From NCBI RefSeq assembly GCF_000619825.1, contig NZ_JHUW01000013.1, positions 43,605 through 107,604 of the forward strand: a DNA stretch of 64,000 nt, written 5' to 3'. The notes beneath the pieces are model-generated. The model was given only the letters and a program-made list of their open reading frames with translations. It searched no databases and was not told where the DNA came from. Source of the DNA: Prevotella sp. MA2016. Its GTDB lineage: Bacteria; Bacteroidota; Bacteroidia; Bacteroidales; Bacteroidaceae. Shown here piece after piece: positions 17,488 through 26,902 of this stretch; position 1 is the first letter of the stretch; each line of letters opens with the position of its first letter. Made by a program: the position numbers and the translations under genes.

Positions 17488-17958
17488 ATGAAACGAAACA
17501 CGATTCTTGCCGTCGTTGCCGGCATTATGTTAGCCATTGGCTTTGGACCGTACTTACTGTTGCTGCTGGTTATCGCCCCCTTCGCTTACTTCATCATCAA
17601 GCGCAAGGAGCGGACGGCTGTTCCAAGGGTGACCTACGCCACGGTGGAAGAGGCAAAACAGAGATACGGAGAACCCGACGGCGTGGTGGTGCTGGATGCC
17701 TCGCGAGCCAACGAGCTCCCTGCCCTTATCCTATTCTATCCCAACCATGACATTGCGATTATCGCCGGCGAAGAGCTGAAACTCAGCAGTCTGGAGTGCG
17801 TGATGTCAAAGAACATGGCCACGCCCTACACCATAGACGAGTATGCTGTGATCATCGGTACCAACGACCCGCTTCGTCCCACTATCGAGCTCCGTGTGGG
17901 CTACGGTGCCGTACTGGCTGGCGACATTGCCGCACAGATAGACGCTTACATACAATAA
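17488..17958 (+). CDS. Small membrane protein of unknown function
   Basis: 156 residues from the ATG at 17488. An N-terminal hydrophobic stretch (about residues 6-36, containing GPYLLLLLVIAPFAYF) is followed by a basic KRKER stop-transfer and a soluble domain of about 115 residues with regular alternating hydrophobic segments. No family motif recognised. The frame is open upstream into the hydrolase gene, but the later start avoids a 60-bp overlap. Two hairpins follow the stop codon, so it ends the 8-18 kb operon. Confidence 0.65.
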   Translation: MKRNTILAVVAGIMLAIGFGPYLLLLLVIAPFAYFIIKRKERTAVPRVTYATVEEAKQRYGEPDGVVVLDASRANELPALILFYPNHDIAIIAGEELKLSSLECVMSKNMATPYTIDEYAVIIGTNDPLRPTIELRVGYGAVLAGDIAAQIDAYIQ

Positions 17959-17982
17959 AGGGAGTACATAACTGCACTCCCT
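17959..17982 (+). terminator. Hairpin directly after the small membrane protein gene
   Basis: 7-bp perfect stem AGGGAGT / ACTCCCT with a 10-nt loop beginning at the base after the stop codon. Only a broken T-tract follows, so terminator strength is uncertain. Confidence 0.5.
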
Positions 17983-18027
17983 GACTTGTATTTGTATATA
18001 GGATTAATTTTAATTTATAAATACTAT

Positions 18028-18055
18028 AATCCCCGCTCAGTGATGGGCGGGGATT
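18028..18055. terminator. Terminator between convergent genes
   Basis: 9-bp perfect stem AATCCCCGC / GCGGGGATT, 10-nt loop. The stem is close in sequence to the rpsO-luxS terminator. It lies between the small membrane protein gene and the cellobiose phosphorylase stop and may serve both. Confidence 0.7.
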
Positions 18056-18082
18056 GGTTTGTATAGATGTATGTAATCCTGA

Positions 18083-20572
18083 TTACATCGTAACCTCTAC
18101 AATGTGCTTGCCGGGAGAGTAGGGGATGACGGTGCCATCAATCTTGGTGCCATCGAGGGTGATGGCTTTAACGCCCTTCTGGGCGCCGTTGGGATGGATG
18201 GTTATCTCGTAGTCGGCCTCGCGGAACTTGCGCTGCACTACGTAGTCGGTGGCCGTCTCAGGCAGACAGGGGTCGATGCGGATGCCATCGTAGTCGGGCT
18301 TGATGCCGAGGATGAACTCTGAGACGGTGTACCACATCCAGGCGGCGGTGCCCGTGAGCCATGAGTTCTTGCCCTCGCCGGGCTTAAAGGCATCTTTACC
18401 GGCTACCATCTGACAGTTAACGTATGGCTCTACCTTATGCAGCGTCTGATATTTCTCCTCGACATAAGAGGGGAGTATCTTGGCGTAGTGGTTCCAGGCA
18501 TCGTTGCCGCGGCCTGCGATGCACTCGCCGATGATGACCCATGGATTGTTGTGGCAGAAGATGCCGGCATTCTCCTTGTAGCCCTCGGGATAGCTGGATA
18601 TCTCGCCATACTCGTAGATATACTTGCTGAAGGCGGGGTTGTTGAGCACCATACCGTGCTCGCACTCCAGGTATTTCTTGCATGAGTCGAGACTCTGGGC
18701 CACCATACCTTCGTCGGCACCTATCTCGGCCATGGTGCACCAGCCCTGGCTCTCGATGAATATCTTACCCTCCTCGCACTCGTGAGAGCCTATCTTGTGA
18801 CCATAGAAATCGTAGGCGCGCAGATACCACTCGCCATCCCAGCCGTGCTTCTTCACGGCTTCAACCATAGCGTCGATGGCCTGCTGCATACGCTCAGCTT
18901 CGTCGTCCTTACCGATCTTCTTACAAAGGGCGACGTAGTCTTTGGCGGTGACTACGAAGAGACCGGCTATCATCAGCGACTCGGCCTTGGTGCCCTTAGA
19001 GACATTCTCGGTGGTCTGGAAACTCTCGTTAGGATCCCACGAGAAGCAGTTGAGGTTCAGGCAGTCGTTCCAATCGGCACGGCCAATGAGTGGCAGCATG
19101 TGGGGACCAAGGTTGTTGATGACGTGGTCCATAGATATCTTGAGGTGCTCGAAGAGGGTTACCTCTGAGCCAGGCTGATTGTCGAAGGGTACCATCTCGT
19201 TGAGGATGGAGAAGTCGCCCGTTTCCTTGATATAGGCCACGGTGCCGAAGATGAGCCAGCAGGGGTCGTCATTGAATCCGCCACCGATATCATTGTTGCC
19301 ACGCTTGGTGAGGGGCTGGTACTGGTGGTAGCAGCCACCATCGGGAAACTGGGTTGAGGCGATGTCGATGATGCGCTGACGGGCGCGACTGGGTATCTGA
19401 TGCACAAAGCCCACCAGATCCTGATTGCTGTCGCGGAAGCCCATGCCGCGACCAATGCCGCTCTCGAAGAACGAGGCTGAGCGTGAGAAATTGAAGGTGA
19501 CCATGCACTGATACTGGTTCCAGATGTTGACCATGCGATCCAGCTTGTCATTTCCCGTGCGTACCTTATATATATTAAGCAGCGCATCCCAATACTCGCA
19601 CAACTCGGCGAAGGCCTTATCCACCTTCTCGGTGGTGTTGAGCTCGGCAATGAGGGCGTGGGCCTTTTCTTTGTTGATAACTTGAGGGGCTTTAAATTTC
19701 TTGTCTGGTTCATTCTCGATATAGCCCAACAGGAACACGAAATCCTTGCTCTCGCCTGGCTGCAGCGTCACCTCGATGTAGTGCGAGGCAATGGGGCTCC
19801 AGCCGTGGGCATGGCTGTTGCGGGGGCGGCCCTCTGTCACGGCCTGCGGATCGGCAAACTCGTTATAGAGACCAATGAAACTCTCACGATCGGTGTCGAA
19901 ACCCTGAATGGGGCTGTTGACATGATAGAACGCATAATGGTTGCGGCGCTCGCGATATTCGGTCTTGTGATAGATGGTGCTACCCTCTATCTTCGAACTA
20001 TTGTTCGAAGTTGAGATGCCGAGATTCGGCACCTCGACTTCCACCTCACCGGTAGAGAAGTTGCGCTGGAAATTTTCCATGTCGGTAGCGGCATTCCACA
20101 GGCACCACTCCTCGAACGAGAACAGCTGCAGGTGCTTCACCTCACTACTCTCATTCTTCAGGGTGAGCTTCTGCACCTCGGCCCACTTCTTCAGGGGCAC
20201 AAAGAACAGCACGCTAGCCTCGACACCATTCTTGCGACCCGTGATGCGGGTGTAGCTCATGCCATGGCGGCACTCATAGAAGTCGAGTGGCGTCTTGCAG
20301 GGCTTCCAGCCTGGGTTCCAAACGGTGTCGGCATCCTTGATGTAGAAATAGCGGCCACCATTATCCATGGGAACATTGTTGTAACGATAACGGGTGATAC
20401 GGCGGAACTTGGCATCCTTATAGAAGCTGTATCCACCAGCGGTATTAGAGATGAGTGAGAAGAAATCCTCATTGCCCAGGTAGTTGATCCAGGGCCAAGG
20501 TGTTTGCGGGTCGGTGATGACATACTCGCGGTGCTGGTCGTCGAAATGACCATAGCGTTTCTGTTGTTCCAT
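18083..20572 (-). CDS. Cellobiose phosphorylase (GH94)
   Basis: Phosphorolyses cellobiose to glucose-1-phosphate and glucose in the cytoplasm, saving ATP. 829 residues from the ATG at 20572, near the usual 810-830; no signal peptide. Signature stretches of cellobiose phosphorylases: [13 protein letters not shown] near 400, [20 protein letters not shown], and [11 protein letters not shown] with the catalytic Asp near 485; C-terminal beta-sandwich ends in IVEVTM. It has its own promoter and is transcribed away from the adjacent SusC/SusD genes, which suggests import of cello-oligosaccharides or beta-glucan fragments followed by phosphorolysis. Cellodextrin or laminaribiose specificity cannot be excluded. 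Confidence 0.9.
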   Translation of the reverse strand: MEQQKRYGHFDDQHREYVITDPQTPWPWINYLGNEDFFSLISNTAGGYSFYKDAKFRRITRYRYNNVPMDNGGRYFYIKDADTVWNPGWKPCKTPLDFYECRHGMSYTRITGRKNGVEASVLFFVPLKKWAEVQKLTLKNESSEVKHLQLFSFEEWCLWNAATDMENFQRNFSTGEVEVEVPNLGISTSNNSSKIEGSTIYHKTEYRERRNHYAFYHVNSPIQGFDTDRESFIGLYNEFADPQAVTEGRPRNSHAHGWSPIASHYIEVTLQPGESKDFVFLLGYIENEPDKKFKAPQVINKEKAHALIAELNTTEKVDKAFAELCEYWDALLNIYKVRTGNDKLDRMVNIWNQYQCMVTFNFSRSASFFESGIGRGMGFRDSNQDLVGFVHQIPSRARQRIIDIASTQFPDGGCYHQYQPLTKRGNNDIGGGFNDDPCWLIFGTVAYIKETGDFSILNEMVPFDNQPGSEVTLFEHLKISMDHVINNLGPHMLPLIGRADWNDCLNLNCFSWDPNESFQTTENVSKGTKAESLMIAGLFVVTAKDYVALCKKIGKDDEAERMQQAIDAMVEAVKKHGWDGEWYLRAYDFYGHKIGSHECEEGKIFIESQGWCTMAEIGADEGMVAQSLDSCKKYLECEHGMVLNNPAFSKYIYEYGEISSYPEGYKENAGIFCHNNPWVIIGECIAGRGNDAWNHYAKILPSYVEEKYQTLHKVEPYVNCQMVAGKDAFKPGEGKNSWLTGTAAWMWYTVSEFILGIKPDYDGIRIDPCLPETATDYVVQRKFREADYEITIHPNGAQKGVKAITLDGTKIDGTVIPYSPGKHIVEVTM

Positions 20573-20614
20573 GATGCGTGAGATTAAAAAATGATAGTTC
20601 CTAAAATCGAGTTG

Positions 20615-20644
20615 CAAAGTTACAAAATTTGCACAATCGTACAA
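20615..20644 (-). promoter_or_regulatory. Cellobiose phosphorylase promoter
   Basis: Minus-strand TAACTTTG (20615-20622) and TTG (20642-20644) with a 19-bp gap; leader about 35 nt. Confidence 0.75.
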
Positions 20645-20704
20645 TAGTTTGAGCAGCATTGCGCAAGAATTGAGCATAAAAATACCATATATTTTGAAAA
20701 AAAT

Positions 20705-20735
20705 TTGTAAGAAACAAAAAAACTTCGTAATTTTG
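20705..20735 (+). promoter_or_regulatory. SusC promoter (first SusCD locus)
   Basis: TTG at 20705-20707, 20-bp gap, TAATTTTG at 20728-20735. The predicted leader before the susC ATG is about 120 nt and AT-rich. The back-to-back -33 boxes of this and the phosphorylase promoter are about 60 bp apart, leaving room for a shared regulator site. Confidence 0.78.
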
Positions 20736-20859
20736 CACCCAAATTCGTGAAGAATGTTTGATTTGGTCTATTAAAATGGATTTGAGTTGAATTGGAAAAA
20801 TTATCGGTTTTAGCTTTTTATAGTAATTACTAATATACGTTTTTTAATACATTAATTAA

Positions 20860-23800
20860 ATGAAAAGACTCAGTATGATGTTGGCTGGGCTGTTCCTAAG
20901 TGTGGGTATGGCACTGGCACAAACAACGGTTACTGGTACGGTTGTAAGTTATGAGGATAACGAGCCTATTATTGGCGCAACCATTCAGGTTGTAGGCAAT
21001 GCTAGCATTGGTACCATTACCGATTATGATGGTAACTTCACACTCGAAGTGCCTGAGGGTATGAAAACACTGCGCATTACCTATGTGGGCATGGAACCAC
21101 TGGAGGTGGCAGTAAGCACAAAAACTCTTAAGATTCAGTTGCGTAATGACGTGCACACCCTCGACGAGGTGGTGGTTGTGGCCTATGGTACACAGAAGAA
21201 GACTTCGCTTACTGGTTCAATCCAGGAGGTGAAGAGCGACGCCATCGAGATGCGCCCAACCAGTTCGGTAGCTTCGGCTCTGGAAGGCTCGGTGACTGGT
21301 GTACAGGTGAACAGCACTGTTGGTGCGCCTGGTGAGGATCCACAGATCCGCATCCGTGGTGTGGGAACCGTGAATGGTTCGATGACTCCTCTTTATATCC
21401 TTGATGGTGTGCCTTACAGTGGTAATATCAGCGACCTGAATCCTCAGGATATCGAGTCGATGTCGGTACTGAAGGACGCTGCTTCGGCTGCTCTGTATGG
21501 TAACCGTGCTTCTAACGGTGTGATTCTGATCACCACCAAGAAGGGTAAGCAGGGTAAGATGAACGTCACTCTGGATATCAAGCAGGGTATCTACACCCGT
21601 GGTATCAGCGAGTACAGTCGTCTGGGTGTACGCCAGTGGATGGAGGCTCAGTATCTGAACCTGAAGAACAACCGCATGGCTGCTGGCGACGATGCTGCTA
21701 CTGCTGCCGACTATGCTAACCGCATGCTGATTTCAGATCGTTTGATGCTGAATATCTTCAACAAGGCCGACGATGCCCTGTTTGGTGCTGATGGCAAGCT
21801 GGTGAGCGATGCACAGATCAAGGGTACCTATGCCGAGGACCTCGACTGGTATGACCAGGCCATCCACAATGGCTATCGCCAGGAATACAACTTCAATGCT
21901 AATGGCGCTACCGAGAAGTCGGACTATCTGGTGTCGCTGGGTTATCTGGACGAGCAGGGTTATCTGAAGACTTCTGGTTTCGATCGTCTCTCAGCCCGTC
22001 TCTCTGCCAACATTCAGCCTGCCACATGGTTGAAGATGGGTGTGAACCTGAATGCTACCCATCAGAATTTCAAGGCTGGCTATGGCACAGGCACTGCTAA
22101 TACCAACCCCTTCAACTTCTGTCGAAAAGTGTCGCCTATCTATCCCGTTCATGCTCACAATCTGATGACTGGTGAGTACTATCTCGACGGACAGGGCAAC
22201 AAGATCTACGATGGTGGTTCGTATATCGATCCAGATGGTCAGGTGGTTATCACCCGTAACCAGTATCCTGAGCGCCATGTGATCTGGGAGAACCAGATCA
22301 ACTCTGATAAGATTATCCGCAATACCGTCAACAGTATTGCCTACGCAAATATTATCCTGCCTTACAACTTCACTTTTATGCTGAAGGGTAACCTGAATCT
22401 GAGCAACGACTCAGAGAACAAGTATTACTCAGCTCTCATTGGTGATGGTAAGGCAAACAACGGACGTCTGCGCCGCTCCGACATCCGTCAGAAGAACTAT
22501 ACCTTCCAGCAGCAATTGCACTGGAGAAACGAGTATGGTGTGCACGCCTTCGACGCTCTGCTTGCTCACGAGAACTATTACCTCACTCGTAATTTCCTCT
22601 ATGCAGGTAAGGATTCGGAGATTTTCTCTGATATTGCCAATCTGCTGAACTTCACCAGTATGGTAAGCCTCTATGACTATAACGACAACTATCGCTTGGA
22701 GTCGTACCTGGGTCGTGTGCGCTATGGCTACGACAGTCGTTACAACATCGAGTTCTCGTTCCGTCGCGATGGCTCTTCACGCTTCTCAAAGGATGCCCGC
22801 TGGGGTAACTTCTGGAGCACTGGTGCCAGCTGGGTAATCTCGAACGAGAAATGGATGAAGCAGTACGACTTTGTGAATTACCTGAAGCTGCGTGCCGACT
22901 ATGGTGAGGTGGGTAACGATTCAGGTTCAGGCCTATATGGCTATTTGGCCCTGTATCAGCAGGATGTACATGCCGGTAAGGGTGCTTTCATCATCTCACA
23001 GCTGCCTAACGACGACCTGAAGTGGGAGACTGGACAGTCGTGGGGTGTTGCCCTCGAAGGTCGCCTGTTCAACAAGCTTAACTTCAATGTAGAGTATTTC
23101 GATCGTCGCAACAAGGACCTGATTTTCAACGTTTATAATCCCCTCTCAGCCGGTGCTACTACTGCCGAGGCTGCCGAGTCGGTGACTACCATGAATCTGG
23201 GTACTGTATCAAACCACGGTTTCGAGCTTTCGGCCGACATGGATGTGTATAAAACCAAGGACTGGAGCGTGAACGTTGGTGCCAGCATCACTTTCGAGAA
23301 GAACAAGGTGGTGAAGCTGCCTGAGCAAAACCGCGATGGTATCATCGCTGGCAATCAGAAGATTGTGGAGGGTAAGGATCGCTATCAGTTCTACACCTAT
23401 ACTTGGGAGGGTATCAACACCAAGAATGGCTTCTCGCTCTATAAGTTCAATGACGACGACTACTTCTTCACCGATGGTGATGTCACCTATGGTAATCCTG
23501 CCAAAACAGAGATTAAGGATGCCCAGAAGAATGCAGTGGTTGTGATCGACGGTACCCCATATACCTATCTGACTACCTACGCTAAGCGTGAGTTCCATGG
23601 TTCGGCCCTGCCTACAGCCTATGGTAGCTTCAACGTAAGCGCCAGCTACAAGGCTTTCTCACTCTTCACTCTGTTCACCTATCAGCTTGGTGGCAAGGTG
23701 ATGGACAGCAACTATCAGACCCTGATGACATCACAGAGCACTCCTACAGCCCTGCATAAGGACGTGCTGAAGGGATGGACTGCCGATCAGGCTACTGCCA

Positions 23801-24132
23801 ACGATGCGATCGATCGCCACGGTGTGCCCGTGCTGAGCGATGCACCTGCACTGGCTAGTGGTATGGAGGTCGATCTCAACTCCACCTCTTCGCGTTGGCT
23901 CACCAGCGCCAGCTATCTCATCCTGAAGAATGTCAACCTGGGCTACCAGTTGCCTAAGGAGCTGGTTCGCAAGGCTGGTGTAGAGAATGTGACGGTGACG
24001 CTTACCTGCGAAAACCTCTTCACACTGACTGCACGTAAGGGTATGAACCCACAGCAGACCTTCAGTGGTTCGCAGTCGGCAACCTTCGTTACACCTCGCA
24101 TCTTCTCGGCAGGAGTGAACATCAAATTTTAA
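20860..24132 (+). CDS. SusC-like TonB-dependent outer-membrane receptor
   Basis: 1090 residues. Signal peptide to about residue 20 (LSVGMALAQ), carboxypeptidase-regulatory-like beta-sandwich (TVTGTVVSYEDNEPIIGATIQV to about 95), TonB box region LDEVVVVAYGTQKK, plug with the SusC hallmarks PLYILDGVPY and SVLKDAASAALYGNRASNGVILITTKKG, then a 22-strand-type barrel ending in FSAGVNIKF. It lacks an N-terminal STN domain, so it is not expected to signal to an anti-sigma factor. With the SusD downstream it would import an oligosaccharide; the divergent cellobiose phosphorylase points to beta-glucans. Confidence 0.95.
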   Translation: MKRLSMMLAGLFLSVGMALAQTTVTGTVVSYEDNEPIIGATIQVVGNASIGTITDYDGNFTLEVPEGMKTLRITYVGMEPLEVAVSTKTLKIQLRNDVHTLDEVVVVAYGTQKKTSLTGSIQEVKSDAIEMRPTSSVASALEGSVTGVQVNSTVGAPGEDPQIRIRGVGTVNGSMTPLYILDGVPYSGNISDLNPQDIESMSVLKDAASAALYGNRASNGVILITTKKGKQGKMNVTLDIKQGIYTRGISEYSRLGVRQWMEAQYLNLKNNRMAAGDDAATAADYANRMLISDRLMLNIFNKADDALFGADGKLVSDAQIKGTYAEDLDWYDQAIHNGYRQEYNFNANGATEKSDYLVSLGYLDEQGYLKTSGFDRLSARLSANIQPATWLKMGVNLNATHQNFKAGYGTGTANTNPFNFCRKVSPIYPVHAHNLMTGEYYLDGQGNKIYDGGSYIDPDGQVVITRNQYPERHVIWENQINSDKIIRNTVNSIAYANIILPYNFTFMLKGNLNLSNDSENKYYSALIGDGKANNGRLRRSDIRQKNYTFQQQLHWRNEYGVHAFDALLAHENYYLTRNFLYAGKDSEIFSDIANLLNFTSMVSLYDYNDNYRLESYLGRVRYGYDSRYNIEFSFRRDGSSRFSKDARWGNFWSTGASWVISNEKWMKQYDFVNYLKLRADYGEVGNDSGSGLYGYLALYQQDVHAGKGAFIISQLPNDDLKWETGQSWGVALEGRLFNKLNFNVEYFDRRNKDLIFNVYNPLSAGATTAEAAESVTTMNLGTVSNHGFELSADMDVYKTKDWSVNVGASITFEKNKVVKLPEQNRDGIIAGNQKIVEGKDRYQFYTYTWEGINTKNGFSLYKFNDDDYFFTDGDVTYGNPAKTEIKDAQKNAVVVIDGTPYTYLTTYAKREFHGSALPTAYGSFNVSASYKAFSLFTLFTYQLGGKVMDSNYQTLMTSQSTPTALHKDVLKGWTADQATANDAIDRHGVPVLSDAPALASGMEVDLNSTSSRWLTSASYLILKNVNLGYQLPKELVRKAGVENVTVTLTCENLFTLTARKGMNPQQTFSGSQSATFVTPRIFSAGVNIKF

Positions 24133-24167
24133 GTGATGAGAGTTTAGTGTTTAATGTTTAGAGAAAA
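24133..24167 (+). repeat. 7-bp array filling the SusC-SusD gap
   Basis: Starts right after the susC TAA: GTGATGA, GAGTTTA, GTGTTTA, ATGTTTA, GAGAAAA. It fills 35 of the 39 bp between the genes. Confidence 0.7.
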
Positions 24168-24171
24168 TAAT

Positions 24172-25716
24172 ATGAAAAAGTATATATATGTATGTATTGC
24201 TGCACTGGGGCTGAGTGCTTGTAGCAGCGATTATCTGGAAACTGCTCCAGAGTCGGAGATGGGTACTCCTACCGTGCTGAGCACTACCAAGAATGCCGAG
24301 ATGGCACTTAACGGTATCTGCAAGGCCATGACCACGCAGTATCTCAAAACTCAGGGCTGCAATGGCGAGGGTACTATCCTGAACTGGTATGGCACATTCA
24401 CTGGCAACGATGCCCAGAAGAGCAATCACAGTGGTTGGCAGAATGTGTGGAACTCAGCTTATCACCTGAGTAATACACGTACCTATGATGTTTATCCTTG
24501 GTACTATTATTATAAGTTGGTGAGCAATGCCAATGCCATCATCAATAATATCGACAATGCCGAGGGCGACGAGAGCGACAAGCACTTCCTGAAGGCGCAG
24601 GCACTCACTTTCCGTGCCTATTCGTTCTTCCGTCTGGCACAGCTCTACACCAATCGCTGGAGCGACCACCACGGTGATACCGACGGTATCGTGCTACGAC
24701 TGGATGAGAGTCTGGGCGAGCATGCTCTTTCGACTCAGGCTGAGACCTATGCTCAGATCTACAAGGACCTCGACGATGCCATCGCCCTCTATCAGCAGAG
24801 CGAGCGTGTGCGCGACGATTTCTATCAGCCAGGTCTCGATGTGGCTTATGCCATTTATGCCAAGGCAGCCCTCACCCGTGAGGATTGGCAGAATGCAGCC
24901 AACTATGCCGCTCTGGCTCGTCAGGGGCACAAGCTCATGACACCTGATGAGTATCAGGATGGATTCCATACTCCCAACGATGAGTGGATCTGGGGTGTGT
25001 ATGAGGACGAGCAGCAGAATATCTCGTTCTATAGTTTCTTTGCTTATATCGGTGCTAACTCGAGCACCAGTAACTGCCGCACCTATCCTGTGGCCATCAG
25101 CAAGGAGCTCATCGACCAGATTCCTGCTACCGACGTGCGCCGCTCGCTCTATCTCGTGCCTACCGAGGCTGAGTATGCCGAGTGTAATGCTGCTGGTCGT
25201 AGCACCAAGTCGCTCTACGAGCGTGCCAAGAGCGAGTATGCCGACAGACTGTATTTCGACCAGAGTGGTAAGCTTACTTCTCTGATCTATGCTTATATGC
25301 AGTTTAAGTTCCTGGTTGACTTCTATCCTGGTGGTGGTTCGTTTCCCATCATCCGTGCTGCCGAGATGCTCTACACCGAGGCTGAGGCTGATATGCACCT
25401 GGGTAAGGAGACTGAGGCACAGCAGCTGTTGTTCGACGCTGTGAAGCAGTACGATGCTGCCTATACCAAGAGCACCAAGACTGGCGACGACCTGATGACT
25501 GAGATTAAGCTCTATCGTCGTTTCGACCTCTTTGCCGAGGGTAACGACTGGTTCGACTACAAGCGTTGGGGACAGCCCATCGTTCGCAAGAACCGCGAGC
25601 AGGGTGGTAGCTTCTACAAGGGTGTGTTCGACATCACCATCCAGCCCGAGGAAACCAATGCATGGACATGGGTTATCCCTCAGAAGGAGACTGACTACAA
25701 CAAGCTTGTTGACTAA
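24172..25716 (+). CDS. SusD-like outer-membrane glycan-binding lipoprotein
   Basis: 514 residues from the ATG at 24172, which starts a lipoprotein signal (MKKYIYVCIAALGLSAC, Cys about 17). RagB/SusD fold: TPR-rich helices (AKAALTREDWQNAANYA, ADMHLGKETEAQQLLFDAVKQ) and the C-terminal YRRFDLFAEGNDWFDYKRWG motif, ending PQKETDYNKLVD. It forms the lid of the SusC transporter. It starts 39 bp after susC. The last 44 bp overlap the convergent flavoprotein gene and no terminator is visible. Confidence 0.94.
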   Translation: MKKYIYVCIAALGLSACSSDYLETAPESEMGTPTVLSTTKNAEMALNGICKAMTTQYLKTQGCNGEGTILNWYGTFTGNDAQKSNHSGWQNVWNSAYHLSNTRTYDVYPWYYYYKLVSNANAIINNIDNAEGDESDKHFLKAQALTFRAYSFFRLAQLYTNRWSDHHGDTDGIVLRLDESLGEHALSTQAETYAQIYKDLDDAIALYQQSERVRDDFYQPGLDVAYAIYAKAALTREDWQNAANYAALARQGHKLMTPDEYQDGFHTPNDEWIWGVYEDEQQNISFYSFFAYIGANSSTSNCRTYPVAISKELIDQIPATDVRRSLYLVPTEAEYAECNAAGRSTKSLYERAKSEYADRLYFDQSGKLTSLIYAYMQFKFLVDFYPGGGSFPIIRAAEMLYTEAEADMHLGKETEAQQLLFDAVKQYDAAYTKSTKTGDDLMTEIKLYRRFDLFAEGNDWFDYKRWGQPIVRKNREQGGSFYKGVFDITIQPEETNAWTWVIPQKETDYNKLVD

Positions 25717-26866
25717 TGGCGCAGGCTACAGTATAAGCGGTGGTCCAGGCGGCTTGGAAATTGAATCCGCCCGTGACACCATCGATATCGAGAACCTCTC
25801 CAGCGAAATACACGCTGGGGAGGTTTTTGCTTTCCAGGGTGTTGGGATTGACGCTTGACAGATCGATGCCACCACAGGTGACAAACTCATCCTTGAAGGC
25901 CGATCGTCCGGCTATCTGGTACTGGTCGTTGCACAGCGCATTGGTCAGTCGGTTCTGCTCCTTCTGGTTCAGATTCTGCCATCGGTTCTGTGCGCGCTCG
26001 CCAAGGGTTTTGGCTACGAGGTAGTCCCACAAACGGCTGGGCAGACCAAAGGGGCGGATGGTGGCTATCTGCTTCTGCGGATGTTGGGCCATGATATCGC
26101 GCAGCTCCTGCTGGATTTCAGGCTCTTTGAGCGAAGGCCAGTTGATGGCGAGGGGCATCTGATAGTTATGGTCGTGCAACTCGCGGGCTGCATGGCTCGA
26201 CAACTTCAGAATGGCTGGTCCGCTCATGCCCCAGTGGGTGATGAGCAGCGGACCAGTGCTGCGGAACTTCGTGCCGGGGATGGATGCCGTGGCATCTTCA
26301 ACCACCGTACCCATCAGCGCGCGCAGGGCTTCGTCGGCAATGCTGAATGTGAACAGCGAGGGAACGGGAGGGATGATGGATGATGTAAGAAGGCTGAAGG
26401 CTGAGGGCATGCCACCGGTGGTGATCACCTTGAAGTCGTAATCCTTGAGCTCTTCGAGACTTTCTATCTTGCTGCTGGTGTGCACCTCGACGCCATGGCG
26501 CCGGGCTTCTGCCAGAAACATATTGATGATGGTGTGCGAATCCTGCGACAGGGGGAACACACAATGGTCGTCTTGTGTCGTCAGTCGCACACCATGATTC
26601 TCAAACCACGCGTAGGCATCGCGATAGTCGAAGGTTTTGAAAAGGCGTTTCAGCAACCGGTGCCCGCGCGGATACACCTGTTGCAAATCGGTCACAGCCT
26701 CGAACGAGTTGGTACAGTTACATCTGCCACCACCCGACACTTCAACCTTGGCCAATACCTTTTTCGATTTCTCGAATATCGTCACCTCCATCTGCGGGCA
26801 CATCTCCTTCAGGTTTATCGCCAGAAAGAACCCCGCTGCTCCTCCGCCTACTATCGCAGTTTTCAT
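25673..26866 (-). CDS. BaiN/HI0933-like flavoprotein (NAD(P)/FAD-dependent oxidoreductase)
   Basis: 397 residues. N-terminal FAD motif IVGGGAAGFFLA, then KVEVSGGGRCNCTN typical of this family, a VPSLFTF motif near 172, HWGMSGPAILKLS and C-terminal GEVLDIDGVTGGFNFQAAWTTAY that closes over FAD. Function in this family is poorly known; some members reduce bile acid intermediates. Residues 153-166, between ITTGG and VPSLFTF, are replaced by a peptide PSAFSLL TSSIIPP encoded by a 7-bp array, where relatives usually carry a GF.ML..LGH-type segment. The C-terminal extension (ISQQACCSQSPSEG) overlaps susD by 44 bp. Confidence 0.88.
   Translation of the reverse strand: MKTAIVGGGAAGFFLAINLKEMCPQMEVTIFEKSKKVLAKVEVSGGGRCNCTNSFEAVTDLQQVYPRGHRLLKRLFKTFDYRDAYAWFENHGVRLTTQDDHCVFPLSQDSHTIINMFLAEARRHGVEVHTSSKIESLEELKDYDFKVITTGGMPSAFSLLTSSIIPPVPSLFTFSIADEALRALMGTVVEDATASIPGTKFRSTGPLLITHWGMSGPAILKLSSHAARELHDHNYQMPLAINWPSLKEPEIQQELRDIMAQHPQKQIATIRPFGLPSRLWDYLVAKTLGERAQNRWQNLNQKEQNRLTNALCNDQYQIAGRSAFKDEFVTCGGIDLSSVNPNTLESKNLPSVYFAGEVLDIDGVTGGFNFQAAWTTAYTVACAISQQACCSQSPSEG
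26370..26404 (-). repeat. In-frame 7-bp array inside the BaiN-like gene
   Basis: Plus-strand units GGGATGA, TGGATGA, TGTAAGA, AGGCTGA, AGGCTGA in perfect 7-bp register. Translated on the minus strand it gives a heptapeptide-period stretch within the flavoprotein. Confidence 0.85.
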
Positions 26867-26902
26867 TTTTACATTCTTACATTTTTACATTTTCTCATTT
26901 CT
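26863..26902 (-). repeat. 8-bp array joining stop and start codons
   Basis: Five 8-bp units TCATTTTT, ACATTCTT, ACATTTTT, ACATTTTC, TCATTTCT. The first unit contains the start codon of the flavoprotein and the last contains the stop codon of the upstream synthetase. On the coding strand the inner units read ATGTAA (start-stop). Confidence 0.85.

Noticed and set aside
17959..18082. Possible small RNA or riboswitch between the small membrane protein gene and the phosphorylase gene
   Set aside because: Only two simple hairpins are seen, best explained as transcription ends; no promoter or conserved aptamer pattern.
20736..20859. Riboswitch or small ORF in the 120-nt susC leader
   Set aside because: AT-rich with no stable conserved fold or plausible leader peptide visible.
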